The position numbers and the translations under genes are program-made. From Bradyrhizobium vignae (GTDB lineage Bacteria; Pseudomonadota; Alphaproteobacteria; Rhizobiales; Xanthobacteraceae), in assembly GCF_004114425.1 (NCBI RefSeq), contig NZ_RDQF01000002.1:124001-188000 (forward strand): a stretch of DNA of 64,000 nt. Reading direction: 5' to 3'. Shown in pieces: positions 45,905 to 54,766 of the stretch. Numbering within the stretch: the first letter of the stretch is position 1; the number at the start of each line of letters is the position of its first letter. Below the pieces are notes generated by a model. The model saw only the letters and a program-made list of their open reading frames with translations. It was not told the origin of the DNA and did not search any database.

Positions 45905-46444
45905 GAAAAGCAAAAATCGTCTCGGAGTGCGGTAAGATTTCCCGGCATGGGTTTACAGCGACTGCGGCTCGGCGGATGGTTCCGCTTTGATCTTTTCGAT
46001 GGTGGCATTGCCGACTGGCCGAATGGCGCCCATCTGGCAGCCGCCCTCGCGGTCGCCCTTGAGGCTGGCAAACCCATAAGGTATATCGACCTTTTCGCAT
46101 ACTTTCCCACGCTCGCGCGCGACCGCTCGGCCGAAAATGGTCGGCACATGGACCTCTGCACTTCTGTGTGGTGATCAGAACAGGGCGAGGCGGTTGGGTT
46201 TAAGAATGGGGAGGCCGGATCGGTAGTTCAAAGTGCTCTGAAACCAGCGGTTCTCTTACGCGTAGCAAATGGCGCCAATACGAGTGTGCGCCAGAGCAGC
46301 TTAGCCTCGTTTTCCAGGCTTTCTACGCCTTCGTCCTTCGCTTCAAGCCCGGCGCCTTCAGTCTTTGTGCCGAAGCCTGCGTCGACAAAAGAAACGCAAA
46401 TATCGCCGCCAAGACTTCAGTCGGCAGATCGGAAGGGCGGCAAG
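45905..46444 (-). other. Unassigned stretch with a possible small reading frame (45953-46147)
   Basis: The minus strand carries a short frame from a GTG at 46147 with an even, protein-like composition (VPTIFGRAVARERGKVCEKV, DIPYGFASLKGDREGGCQMG), ending EPSAEPQSL. I do not recognise the family, and no clear ribosome site precedes it. It may be the tail of a decayed gene. The bases from 46170 to 46444, downstream of the TetR pair, show nothing I can support. Confidence 0.3.
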
Positions 46445-47095
46445 TCAGGGAATCATGACCCGCTTCAAACAGCTTGCAAACACCTTCCGAACGGTCTCAA
46501 GGTTGACGTCCCTAGGATCGATCAGCCACATGGCCACCAATGCGCGAAGGGCGCCTAAAATGATTATGGCTTCTCGTTCGGGATCGACCCCTGCGCGAAT
46601 TTCACCCGCCGCGATCCCCGTCCGGATCATTGCAGCCAGCCGCTCCAAGGACCGATCGTTGACGTGAGAGACCGAGGAGCGCAAGGCCGGTTCAGTGAGG
46701 GATTCGGCGATGAGAGACTGGAGAGTAACCGTGTTTTTGCGCGTTCGCGGAGTACCTGTCAGGTAGTTTTCCGCAGCCCCCAAAAGGGTCGGCAGCCCCG
46801 GCTTGAAACGGGAACCTTGGTCCAAGCGGTTTGCGAAACCGTCGGCTATGTAGCTGGCTACTGCTTCGAGCAGCCCGTTCTTGTTGCCATAGTAGTGCGC
46901 CGGCAGTCCTCGGCTGTATCCGGCTGCGACGCCGACGTCAGCTAATGTAAGCCCCTCAACACCGCGCTCAGCAATGATTTCTGCAGCCGCCGTGAGCAGA
47001 CGTCGCTCTGCTTCTTCGCGACGTTCCGCATGCGATCCCAGTTCCTCCGACGCCTTAGTCCCTTTTGACTTCCTGGCGGTCACTGGCCTACCCAT
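46445..47095 (-). CDS. TetR-family transcriptional regulator (second of a tandem pair)
   Basis: A 216-residue regulator with an N-terminal helix-turn-helix: LLTAAAEIIAERGVEGLTLA, then VGVAAGYSRGLPAHYYGNKN. The C-terminal ligand domain is typical of acyl-CoA-responsive TetR proteins but cannot be assigned a ligand. Its ATG overlaps the stop of the upstream TetR gene (TAATG), so the two are coupled and could form heterodimers or respond to different ligands. Its recognition region closely resembles that of its neighbour. Probably a repressor of the shared operators. Confidence 0.92.
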   Translation of the reverse strand: MGRPVTARKSKGTKASEELGSHAERREEAERRLLTAAAEIIAERGVEGLTLADVGVAAGYSRGLPAHYYGNKNGLLEAVASYIADGFANRLDQGSRFKPGLPTLLGAAENYLTGTPRTRKNTVTLQSLIAESLTEPALRSSVSHVNDRSLERLAAMIRTGIAAGEIRAGVDPEREAIIILGALRALVAMWLIDPRDVNLETVRKVFASCLKRVMIP

Positions 47096-47730
47096 TAATG
47101 TCCCCTTTTGGGAGAGAGGTTGGTACGTACAAAATCGGCCATTTCAGTTTTCATTTTCAGCAAGTTCAACTTGTCGGGCGCCAATATCCACTGGGTACGG
47201 AGCCCACGAGTGAGCGCCAGTAATACAATTGCTTCGGCCTTCGGATCAGCGTCTTTTCTGATCTCTCCATTCGCAATTCCGGCACGTATCTCGCTCTCAA
47301 GCCGTTTCACAGCTCGTTTGTTGTACTTCCTGAAGACATCGGCCAGCCCAGACGTGTTGAAGAAGGCCTCCTTCTGCATCAGATAAATCGCCCGCGAAAG
47401 TTCAAGCCGGAGCGGCGCGCACGACATCTCGACAAATCTCATCAAGGTCTCGAGGCCCGGCTTGGCGGATGTCTCGACCAAAAGCTGCGCATACACCTCA
47501 TTGACGTATTCAGCAGCGGCTTGCAGCATCCGATCCTTGGTCTTGAAATAGTGCGCCGCAATCCCCTTGCTGTATCCTGCTGCCTCCCCCACCTCGCCCA
47601 AAGTAGTCCCTTTGACCCCCCGAACGGAAATCAACGACAATGCGGCATCCAGCAAAGCTGCCTCCGCAGTTTCACGACGATGTGCTTGTGTTCTACGGGG
47701 GGGCCGCTGAATGTCGTTTACGGAGGCCAT
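47095..47730 (-). CDS. TetR-family transcriptional regulator (first of a tandem pair)
   Basis: A 211-residue TetR protein. The DNA-binding part reads ALLDAALSLISVRGVKGTTL and VGEAAGYSKGIAAHYFKTKD. I start at the Met of MASVNDIQRPPRRTQAHRRE, behind GGAAGAGG; the frame is open 84 bases further upstream. An operator copy ends 15 bases before this start codon and overlaps the leader, so autoregulation is likely. The helix that contacts DNA (AAGYSKGIAAHY) differs from the second TetR (AAGYSRGLPAHY) at only three positions, so both may bind the same palindrome. Confidence 0.92.
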   Translation of the reverse strand: MASVNDIQRPPRRTQAHRRETAEAALLDAALSLISVRGVKGTTLGEVGEAAGYSKGIAAHYFKTKDRMLQAAAEYVNEVYAQLLVETSAKPGLETLMRFVEMSCAPLRLELSRAIYLMQKEAFFNTSGLADVFRKYNKRAVKRLESEIRAGIANGEIRKDADPKAEAIVLLALTRGLRTQWILAPDKLNLLKMKTEMADFVRTNLSPKRGH

Positions 47731-47744
47731 GCCTCTTCCTCGAA

Positions 47745-47766
47745 GCTTGCTGAAGCTACAATAAGT
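47745..47766 (-). promoter_or_regulatory. TetR-type operator upstream of the TetR pair
   Basis: Half-sites GCTTGCT (6 of 7) and AATAAGT (5 of 7) with the 8-bp spacer. It lies 15 bases before the first TetR start codon, a position that could block transcription through the leader. No clear -35/-10 pair was found. Confidence 0.65.
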
Positions 47767-47839
47767 ACGGATAAGGTGCTCAGCGCGCAAGCCCGGGGCG
47801 GCAGCTTTCACCAACTCAGAGGCGTAAAGCCAGCCGTTT

Positions 47840-47929
47840 TTACTTTTCGCCTGGGCCTTCGTCAGGAAGGAATAGAATCCCCGCCGCCAGTGCCAGGAAC
47901 GCCAGCCCGAAGATCAGGGAAGTGGTCAT
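47840..47929 (-). CDS. 29-residue single-pass membrane protein
   Basis: An ATG at 47929 preceded by GGAGGT at a good distance opens a 29-codon frame: MTTSLIFGLAFLALAAG, then ILFLPDEGPGEK and TAA. Residues 4-22 form one strongly hydrophobic helix followed by an acidic tail. It lies on the minus strand between the P450 and the TetR pair. The size and shape recall small accessory subunits of membrane complexes, but I recognise no family. The strong ribosome site argues for real translation. Confidence 0.6.
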   Translation of the reverse strand: MTTSLIFGLAFLALAAGILFLPDEGPGEK

Positions 47930-48083
47930 GCCTTGATACCTCCATGCCTGACTAAACGCCGGCACGGCGAGTGGCCACTTCGGCAGTGGCAGGCCCGTGC
48001 GGAAGAAGATGCAGTCAATTTACCTTCCCGGACGCCTCATGAAGCGATTCGCCGCCGGGAGCCGCCGCGGCTCTCTGAACCGA

Positions 48084-49337
48084 TCAATGGATGCGGACAG
48101 GCATCCTTCGGATACCCCGAATGAAATTCGAGTAAAGCCGATCCGGCTCACCAAGGACTTCGAACTTCAGGTCCCGCTTCAATATCTCCTCCCATAGAAT
48201 CCTTATTTGCAACTCGGCCAGCCGATCGCCGACACAGCGATGGATGCCAGCTCCGAACGAAAGATGCTGGCGCACCTTCGCGCGGTCGATGATGAATTTG
48301 TCCGCATCAGGGATCTTTTCTTCATCGCGATTTCCGGAGATATACCAAAGCACGACTTTCGAACCTGCCGGAATCATGCGTCCGCGAAGTTCGATGTCGG
48401 CACGAACTGTCCGGCGCATGTGCAAAACGGGCGTATGATAGCGAATTACCTCGGATACAAAATTTTGCACCAGTTGAGGATTGCTCCGCAGCTTCGTGGC
48501 CTCGTCGGGATTCTCGGCCAAGGCGAGCAAACTCGCCGACATCGAATTCCGAGTAGTATCGTTGCCAGCAATGATCAGCAGAACGAGATTGCCAACGAAA
48601 GTCCCCAAATCCATGTTCCTGGTGGCCTCTCCGTGAGCCAGCATCGAAATCAGGTCAAACTTGGGGGGCTCGTGGATGCGCCTGTCCCAAATCGCCCTGA
48701 AATAGGCTGCCATCTCAGCCATCTCAGCCATGCGCTCTTCCTCAGAGTTGATCAGCGAATCCGGCGCACCGACCACAGAAAGACGGACATCCGACCAATA
48801 GGTCAGCTTGCGGCGGTCCTCGAGCGGAACATCAAACAGCGTCGCAAGCATCATTGAGGTCAATTCGGTTGAAATACGATCAGCCCAATCGAACGGCTCG
48901 TTGCGAGGCAGACCATCGAGCACATTCTCGGTCCGAGAGCGGATCAAGGGCTCCAAATTGATCAGATTGGCTGGGGCAACAATGGGGCTGATCAGTTTGC
49001 GCTGAGCTGTATGCTCTGGCGGATCCATCCGGATGAAATTGACGACATTCCTCCCACCGAGGAAATCTTCGATCTGAATGCCTCCCAAGGCGGCGCTCGA
49101 AGAGAATGTCCCATGATCGAGTTCGGCGTGCGATATGTCGTCGAACTTGGTGAGGGACCAATAAGCGCCATAGGGGCTATCAGAGCAATAGTGGACCGGA
49201 TCTTGGGCCCGCAGCCGGGCAAAGAAAGGCCGCCAAGCATCGTCATGGTAGAGCGCCGGGCTACTGACGTCGATTTGGTTCAAAGGGATTGACGCAGCAT
49301 CCGACCATCGGAGCACGTTCCGCGCTATCGCCGCCAT
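48084..49337 (-). CDS. Cytochrome P450
   Basis: A 417-residue soluble P450. The C-helix region is MDPPEHTAQRKLISPIVAP, the I-helix is AGNDTTRNSM, ExxR is SEVIRYHTPV, and the heme loop is FGAGIHRCVGDRLAELQ with Cys368. I start at the Met of MAAIARNVLRW because GGAGGTGAG lies just upstream; an ATG 15 bases earlier lacks this. An operator copy with perfect arms lies 109 bases upstream and is shared with the divergent hydrolase operon. It differs clearly from the other P450, so two different hydroxylations are likely. Confidence 0.94.
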   Translation of the reverse strand: MAAIARNVLRWSDAASIPLNQIDVSSPALYHDDAWRPFFARLRAQDPVHYCSDSPYGAYWSLTKFDDISHAELDHGTFSSSAALGGIQIEDFLGGRNVVNFIRMDPPEHTAQRKLISPIVAPANLINLEPLIRSRTENVLDGLPRNEPFDWADRISTELTSMMLATLFDVPLEDRRKLTYWSDVRLSVVGAPDSLINSEEERMAEMAEMAAYFRAIWDRRIHEPPKFDLISMLAHGEATRNMDLGTFVGNLVLLIIAGNDTTRNSMSASLLALAENPDEATKLRSNPQLVQNFVSEVIRYHTPVLHMRRTVRADIELRGRMIPAGSKVVLWYISGNRDEEKIPDADKFIIDRAKVRQHLSFGAGIHRCVGDRLAELQIRILWEEILKRDLKFEVLGEPDRLYSNFIRGIRRMPVRIH

Positions 49338-49751
49338 TTCGCTCACCTCCAAGGCATGACCAAGACTAGGCGGCCGCTCCGCTCACATCCTGTTGTCCCG
49401 CCTGTTTGCCATTCGCAGCGTTTTGGCCTTGGCCGACCGTAAAATACTTGCTATACGAAAAGCAAGTGATAAGAACTGAGATGCTGGCGCCGACTAAGGC
49501 GCTCGTGAAACGGAGGATGCCTTCAATGGAGCCGCCAAACAGCGGATTCTGCCCGCAATACAAGCCGTCATTGTCCTCGATCTTTCTCGCGCGCGCACTG
49601 CAGAGGGCCGGAGAGCCGACGGCGTCGCGGGCCCCAAATGATCAGAGCACTCGCTAGAACATCGCAACACGCCCACCACCTTTGGAAACGTCTTGGAGGG
49701 GCACCAGAGCCAATGGCTCGTCCCGTGAAATCGAAACCGAAAGGAAGCATC
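49338..49751. other. Divergent promoter region, P450 and hydrolase operon
   Basis: It contains the operator at 49446-49467. The remaining bases to the AAGGAAG ribosome site of the plus-strand gene show no supported gene, although frames stay open upstream of that start. Confidence 0.55.
49446..49467. promoter_or_regulatory. TetR-type operator, perfect palindrome arms
   Basis: Exact ACTTGCT and AGCAAGT arms around 8 bp, between divergent genes starting at 49337 and 49752. On the plus strand TTGCTA, 16 bases, TAAGAA is a weak promoter covered by the site. Confidence 0.88.
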
Positions 49752-50597
49752 ATGAGCTGGAAGATCGGGAACATCAAAATAACGAAGATCGTGGAGGTTC
49801 AGGGCACCGGCGCCATCAAAATGGTGCTCCCTCAAGCGACGGATGAGGAAGTCCGGAAGCTAACCTGGATGGTCCCTGATTTCGCGCAGCCAGACGGAAT
49901 GCTGAAGAGTTCGATTCACTCACTTGTCCTGGAAACTGGAAATCGACGGATTGTCGTGGACACCGGGCTTGGAAACGACAAGCAAGGGCGACCCATCGAT
50001 GATTGGAATGGTCTCCAGACATCGTTCTTGGACGACATGACCAAGGCGGGCTTTCCTCCCGAGAGCATCGATACCGTGGTTTGCACACACCTTCACGTCG
50101 ACCACGTCGGCTGGAATACACGACTGGTCGATGGGAAATGGGCGCCGACCTTCAGCAAGGCACGCTACGTATTTGGTAAGCACGAGTTCGACTACTGGAA
50201 ATCCTCGCGGCAAAGGCCGATGGATGTTGCGGTTTTTGATGACTCTATCGCACCGATTGCGGAGGCGGGCCTCGTTGACCTCATTCCTTCCGATTACAAG
50301 CTAACTGACGAGATCACGATGATCCCAAGCCCCGGGCACAGCCCAGGACATATGAGCATCCATATCAAGTCCGCTGGCGAGGAATGCCTGCTCTTGGGCG
50401 ATGTGGCACATAGTCCCGTTCAAATGCACTACGTGGGATGGTCCTCCCATGTCGATTTCGATGGGGAACAATCGGCTCGAACACGATGGGACCTATTCTC
50501 ACGTTTTGCGGATCGGCCTGTGCTGGTGATCGGTGGTCATTTCGATGGCGGATACATCAAGCGCAGCGAGGATGCATTCCGCTACGAACTCGCTTAG
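49752..50597 (+). CDS. Metallo-beta-lactamase-fold hydrolase
   Basis: A 281-residue MBL-fold protein. The metal motif is THLHVDHVGW near residue 115, followed by GHSPGHMS and the aspartate strand LLLGDVAHSP, and a final GGHFDGG. These mark a dinuclear metal hydrolase; the family includes lactonases and thioesterases. I start at the ATG after AAGGAAG; ATGs 39 and 114 bases upstream are alternatives. It opens a plus-strand operon with an alcohol dehydrogenase, a CoA ligase and a kinase. Lactone opening would give a hydroxy acid fitting the kinase route, which is inference. Confidence 0.88.
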   Translation: MSWKIGNIKITKIVEVQGTGAIKMVLPQATDEEVRKLTWMVPDFAQPDGMLKSSIHSLVLETGNRRIVVDTGLGNDKQGRPIDDWNGLQTSFLDDMTKAGFPPESIDTVVCTHLHVDHVGWNTRLVDGKWAPTFSKARYVFGKHEFDYWKSSRQRPMDVAVFDDSIAPIAEAGLVDLIPSDYKLTDEITMIPSPGHSPGHMSIHIKSAGEECLLLGDVAHSPVQMHYVGWSSHVDFDGEQSARTRWDLFSRFADRPVLVIGGHFDGGYIKRSEDAFRYELA

Positions 50598-50685
50598 CGA
50601 GACCGGGTCCCGCTTGCAACGCGGAATGACGTTACGCTCGGCAAGGCAGTTCTGGTTGGCTAACAGGGCCAGGAGAAAATTGCGG

Positions 50686-51774
50686 ATGAAGGCAGCGGTA
50701 TTTTACGAGTCGGGCAAGCCGCTCGCAATCGAGGATGTATGCGTCAAGAAGCCGGGTCCCAGGGAGGTTCTCGTTCGCACGAGAGCCGCCGGTCTGTGCC
50801 ATTCCGATCTGCTCATGATGGAAGGCGCCTTCCCATGGCCGCTGCCGACCATTCCCGGACACGAAGCCTCGGGCGTGGTCGAACAAGTCGGCTCCGAAGT
50901 CACCTACGTCAAGCCGGGCGACCACGTCATTACCTGTCTAACGGTATTTTGTGGCTGTTGTGCGATGTGCACGACCGGACGACCCGTTCTATGCTCTTCG
51001 ACGGAGATAAGACTGCCGCCAGGCGTAGCGGATCGATTCCATTGGGAGCGTCGAGAAAAGCTAAGCCAATTTGTCAACGTCTCAGCATTTGCGGAGCAAA
51101 TGCTGGTTCACGAAAACGCGCTGGTGAAGATCCGGGAGGAGATGCCGCTCGATCTGGCGGCACTCATCGGCTGCGCGATTATCACCGGCTACGGTGCTGT
51201 CGTAAACACCGCCAACGTCCGCCCTGGAGAAACAGTCGCGATTATAGGCTGCGGCGGTGTGGGGATGGCTGCGATCAACGCAGCAAAGATTAGTGGCGCG
51301 GGGCGCATTATTGCTATCGATACCAACCCGGCCAAACTGCGGATTGCTGCGACGCTCGGGGCAACAGATCTAGTCAATGCCAGCGAAGTGGATCCTGTCG
51401 CACAAGTCAAGGAACTCACCGATGGGGCGGGCGTCCCCCACTCCTTTGAAGTGCTCGGATCCAAATCCACGGCGGAGCAAGCATTTGCAATGCTTGCTCA
51501 AGGAGGCTCCGCGACCATACTCGGCATAATGCCCCTTGGTACCAAAATCGAGCTGCATGGCATCGACTTCATAAGGGAGCGGAGAATCCAGGGATCTTAC
51601 ATGGGCTCCAGTCACATCCGGGTCGATATGCCTCGCTTGGTCGATTTCTACCTTTCGGGTCAGCTCAAGCTCGAACATTGGGTCACCGCACGGATCACAC
51701 TTCAAGATGTCAACGTGGGGTTTGCAAAGATGAAGTCAGGAACGGTTCTGCGAAGCCTGATCGAGTTCAACTAG
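50686..51774 (+). CDS. Zinc-dependent alcohol dehydrogenase
   Basis: A 362-residue medium-chain dehydrogenase oxidising alcohols with NAD(P). The catalytic zinc site is in AGLCHSDLLMMEG and PGHEASG, the structural zinc Cys cluster is CGCCAMCTTGRPVLC, and the Rossmann motif is IIGCGGVGMAAINAA. The start ATG begins MKAAVFYESGKPL after AGGAG. It lies 88 bases after the hydrolase and 59 bases before the ligase on the same strand. It could oxidise the P450 product before the aldehyde dehydrogenase acts. Confidence 0.93.
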   Translation: MKAAVFYESGKPLAIEDVCVKKPGPREVLVRTRAAGLCHSDLLMMEGAFPWPLPTIPGHEASGVVEQVGSEVTYVKPGDHVITCLTVFCGCCAMCTTGRPVLCSSTEIRLPPGVADRFHWERREKLSQFVNVSAFAEQMLVHENALVKIREEMPLDLAALIGCAIITGYGAVVNTANVRPGETVAIIGCGGVGMAAINAAKISGAGRIIAIDTNPAKLRIAATLGATDLVNASEVDPVAQVKELTDGAGVPHSFEVLGSKSTAEQAFAMLAQGGSATILGIMPLGTKIELHGIDFIRERRIQGSYMGSSHIRVDMPRLVDFYLSGQLKLEHWVTARITLQDVNVGFAKMKSGTVLRSLIEFN

Positions 51775-51833
51775 GCTGTCTACGCTACACAGGTGACACG
51801 CCCCTGTTTCGCACGTCCTCTCTTCACAATCCA

Positions 51834-53399
51834 ATGGCGAACAAGACAATGACCAAAGCACCTCTAGAGCTCTACCGTGGCGTCGTTTGTGGCGGCGATC
51901 GCCGCACCCACGAAGAAATCGCATTGCGCGTTGCGCGAGCCGCCGGCGGATTGAGCCGTTTGGGGGTGAAGCAAGGGGGCAGCGTATCCATCCTGATGCG
52001 GAACGATATCGCATTCATCGAAAGCTCCTACGCTACTATGAGACTCGGAGCCTATGCCGTTCCGCTCAATTGGCATTTCCAGCCTGAAGAAATCCGCTAC
52101 ATCTTGCGAGACTCCGAATCATCAGTGCTGATCGCTCATACGGACCTGCTGCATGGCCTGGCCGACTGGATTCCCCCCGGAATTACAGTTCTCAGCTTAG
52201 CACCGCCCGCCTCTGTCACGAACTCCTTCACGATCGACCCGAACCATCTCGTCAGGCCCGCTTTTGCACGTGACTACGAGGAATGGCTCGTGCAGCAAAC
52301 ACCGTACCAAGGACCAGCTCTGCCTCAGCCGCAGAGTATGATCTACACGTCGGGCACGACTGGTCATCCGAAAGGAGTTCGGCGCGAGGCGCCGACGTCT
52401 GAACAGCAAGCTCACTCTGAACGTCTACGTTCGACCGTGTCCGGGCTGATTGACGGTGCGCGCGCGCTCATGCCAGGTCCACTGTACCACTCCGCACCCA
52501 ACGGGTTCGCTCTCCGCGCTGGCAGGCTTGGCGGTGCTCTCGTCATAATGCCACGCTTCGAACCCGAAGAGTTCCTGGCACTGGTGGAGCGCGAGCGCAT
52601 CGAAATGACCTTCATGGTCCCGACAATGTTCATCCGGCTTCTGAAGCTACCTAAAGACGTTCAAAAGAAGTACGACACGTCGTCTCTGAAGCGCGTCGTT
52701 CATGCTGCCGCGCCATGTCCGCCGGAAGTCAAGCGGGCGATGATCGAGTGGTGGGGCCCTATTATTTATGAGTTCTACGGCTCGACGGAATCCGGACCTG
52801 TGACTCTCGCAACTTCGGAAGACGCCCTGAAAAAGCCAGGCACGGTCGGCAAGGTGACGCCCTGGGCCGAGCTTCGATTCATCGGCGATGACGGCCGCGC
52901 GTTGCCTCCGGGCCAGGTCGGAGAAATCTACTCGCGCATCGCCGGAACGGCAGATTTCTCGTACCACAATTTACCTGGCAAACGTGAAGAGATCGATCGG
53001 GACGGATTTGTCACGTCGGGCGACGTTGGCTACATCGATGAGGATGGCTACGTCTTCCTTTGCGATCGCAAGCGCGACATGGTCATTTCCGGAGGCGTCA
53101 ACATCTATCCAGCCGAAATCGAAGCGGTACTGCACTCCATGAAAGGGGTGCACGACTGTGCTGTGTTTGGAATTCCGGACGCGGAATTTGGTGAGTCTCT
53201 CATGGCGGTTGTCGAGCCTGTTGCAGGCGCAACCCTTGAGCCGACTGCAATCCGGGACCACCTGAGAGTCTCTCTTGCCGGTTATAAGGTCCCAAAACAC
53301 ATCGAGATCCGGACGGGCTTGCCGCGTGAGGATTCCGGCAAGATCTTCAAGCGGCGGCTGCGCGATCCTTATTGGGCCGCCGCAGGCCGCAAAATTTAG
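51834..53399 (+). CDS. AMP-forming acyl-CoA synthetase
   Basis: A 521-residue ANL-family ligase with P-loop MIYTSGTTGHPKGVRRE, YEFYGSTESGPV, GFVTSGDVGYIDEDGYVFLC, DRKRDMVISGGVNIYPAEIE and the C-terminal catalytic Lys in LPREDSGKIFKRRLRDPYW. The N-terminus is a little short and begins at MANKTMTKAPLELYRG; a start 15 bases downstream is possible. It differs from the ligase at 42736 and is likely to activate a different acid. It is the third gene of an operon behind the operator at 49446. Confidence 0.93.
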   Translation: MANKTMTKAPLELYRGVVCGGDRRTHEEIALRVARAAGGLSRLGVKQGGSVSILMRNDIAFIESSYATMRLGAYAVPLNWHFQPEEIRYILRDSESSVLIAHTDLLHGLADWIPPGITVLSLAPPASVTNSFTIDPNHLVRPAFARDYEEWLVQQTPYQGPALPQPQSMIYTSGTTGHPKGVRREAPTSEQQAHSERLRSTVSGLIDGARALMPGPLYHSAPNGFALRAGRLGGALVIMPRFEPEEFLALVERERIEMTFMVPTMFIRLLKLPKDVQKKYDTSSLKRVVHAAAPCPPEVKRAMIEWWGPIIYEFYGSTESGPVTLATSEDALKKPGTVGKVTPWAELRFIGDDGRALPPGQVGEIYSRIAGTADFSYHNLPGKREEIDRDGFVTSGDVGYIDEDGYVFLCDRKRDMVISGGVNIYPAEIEAVLHSMKGVHDCAVFGIPDAEFGESLMAVVEPVAGATLEPTAIRDHLRVSLAGYKVPKHIEIRTGLPREDSGKIFKRRLRDPYWAAAGRKI

Positions 53400-53520
53400 T
53401 GCTTAGCGTATTGGACAGGAGCACCAGTGAAGGCGGTACTGATCAGAACGTCTCAACTGTCGCCAGTTCGCTTACCGTCTCGCTGGTCAAAATGACATCT
53501 TAGGCGAGCTTGGAGCAACC

Positions 53521-54600
53521 ATGATGAGTAGCTGCGCCGACATTCGACCCTACGATCGGATTGATGCGGCTTGGATGACTGCGGTATTGCGGCACGCAGG
53601 AATTGACGCGACCGTAAACCGGGTGACGGCCCAGCCAGTCGGAACCGGACAAATCGGCGACAGCGTACGATTTCGAATTGAGTATGCGAAGGCACCGGAG
53701 ATCGCGCCCTCTTCCCTCGTCGGTAAATTCCCATCATCAAATCCCGAAAGTCGCGCTCACGCCATGAGGCGCGCTAACTATTTGCGCGAGGTCCGCTTTT
53801 ACCAGCATCTGGCAAGCTCAGCGAGAATCCAAACGCCTCGTTGCTGGCTTGCCGATGTCGACGAGACGACACACGACTTCGTTCTCCTGATGGAGGACCT
53901 GGCGCCCGCGGAACAAGGCGATCAACTCACTGGAGTGTCGCTCGACCAAGCGCGAAGCGTCCTCGTCCAGGCAGCGAAGCTGCACGCTTCCCATTGGGGC
54001 GATGACAGTCTCGATGACTTGTCTTGGGTATCCAATTCCAAAGCATCTCCGTCTGACGGAACGTCCGAGCAGAGGATCGTTTCTCTCTGGGAGGGATTCA
54101 AGAGCCGTTACCGATCCTGGTTGCGGCCGGACTGGATCGTGGTTGGCGATCAAATCGCGCCCAACTTTTATCATCTGGTACGCCTTCATGACGGTCCACG
54201 GTGCCTAGCTCATTGTGACTTCCGCCCCGACAACATGATGTTCGCGAGCGAAAGAGGCGGCAAACCCGTGACAGTGCTCGATTGGCAATCCTATGCTTAT
54301 GGTCTAGGCGCGACAGACGTCGCCTACTTTCTGGCGGGCGCGCTTCCTTCGAGCACGCGACGCCGTGCGGAGCAGGATCTCCTTTCGCTGTACCATCGCA
54401 CACTGATTGAAGAAGGCGTTCACGACTACGATATGGATCTCCTTCGCCGGCAATACGGGCGCGGTGGCTATCTGCTGTTCATGACCGCCGCAGCCGCCGC
54501 AATGACCGTAGGCCGAACATCTCGGGGAGATCGAATGTTTCTCCAGATGCTTGGCGCAGCCGCCGAACATCTCCTAGAGCACGATGCCTGCAAACTGTGA
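53521..54600 (+). CDS. APH/ecdysteroid-kinase-like phosphotransferase
   Basis: A 359-residue kinase-fold protein with LVGKFPSSNPESR (nucleotide-binding Lys), VLLMEDLAPAEQGDQ, catalytic loop LAHCDFRPDNMMFA and metal loop VLDWQSYAYGLGATDVAYFL. It follows the CoA ligase by 121 bases. Within its fold it resembles the kinase part of the fused protein at 20239 more than the ACAD10/11-type kinase at 28502. It probably phosphorylates a hydroxyl group on a small or CoA-bound substrate. Three such kinases in one catabolic regulon is notable. Confidence 0.87.
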   Translation: MMSSCADIRPYDRIDAAWMTAVLRHAGIDATVNRVTAQPVGTGQIGDSVRFRIEYAKAPEIAPSSLVGKFPSSNPESRAHAMRRANYLREVRFYQHLASSARIQTPRCWLADVDETTHDFVLLMEDLAPAEQGDQLTGVSLDQARSVLVQAAKLHASHWGDDSLDDLSWVSNSKASPSDGTSEQRIVSLWEGFKSRYRSWLRPDWIVVGDQIAPNFYHLVRLHDGPRCLAHCDFRPDNMMFASERGGKPVTVLDWQSYAYGLGATDVAYFLAGALPSSTRRRAEQDLLSLYHRTLIEEGVHDYDMDLLRRQYGRGGYLLFMTAAAAAMTVGRTSRGDRMFLQMLGAAAEHLLEHDACKL

Positions 54601-54766
54601 CCCCTCTCGAATCACACATGACACATGCCTTGTATCTGAGTTAGCGGTGTCTCATAGTGCCGGGGGCAGAGCACAGCAAGTCACAAGCACATCCAACAGA
54701 ACGAACGAAAGAGCGGCCATTTGCCTCCCAAGCGGCAGTACTATCGGGCCACTAACATCGAGGGCA

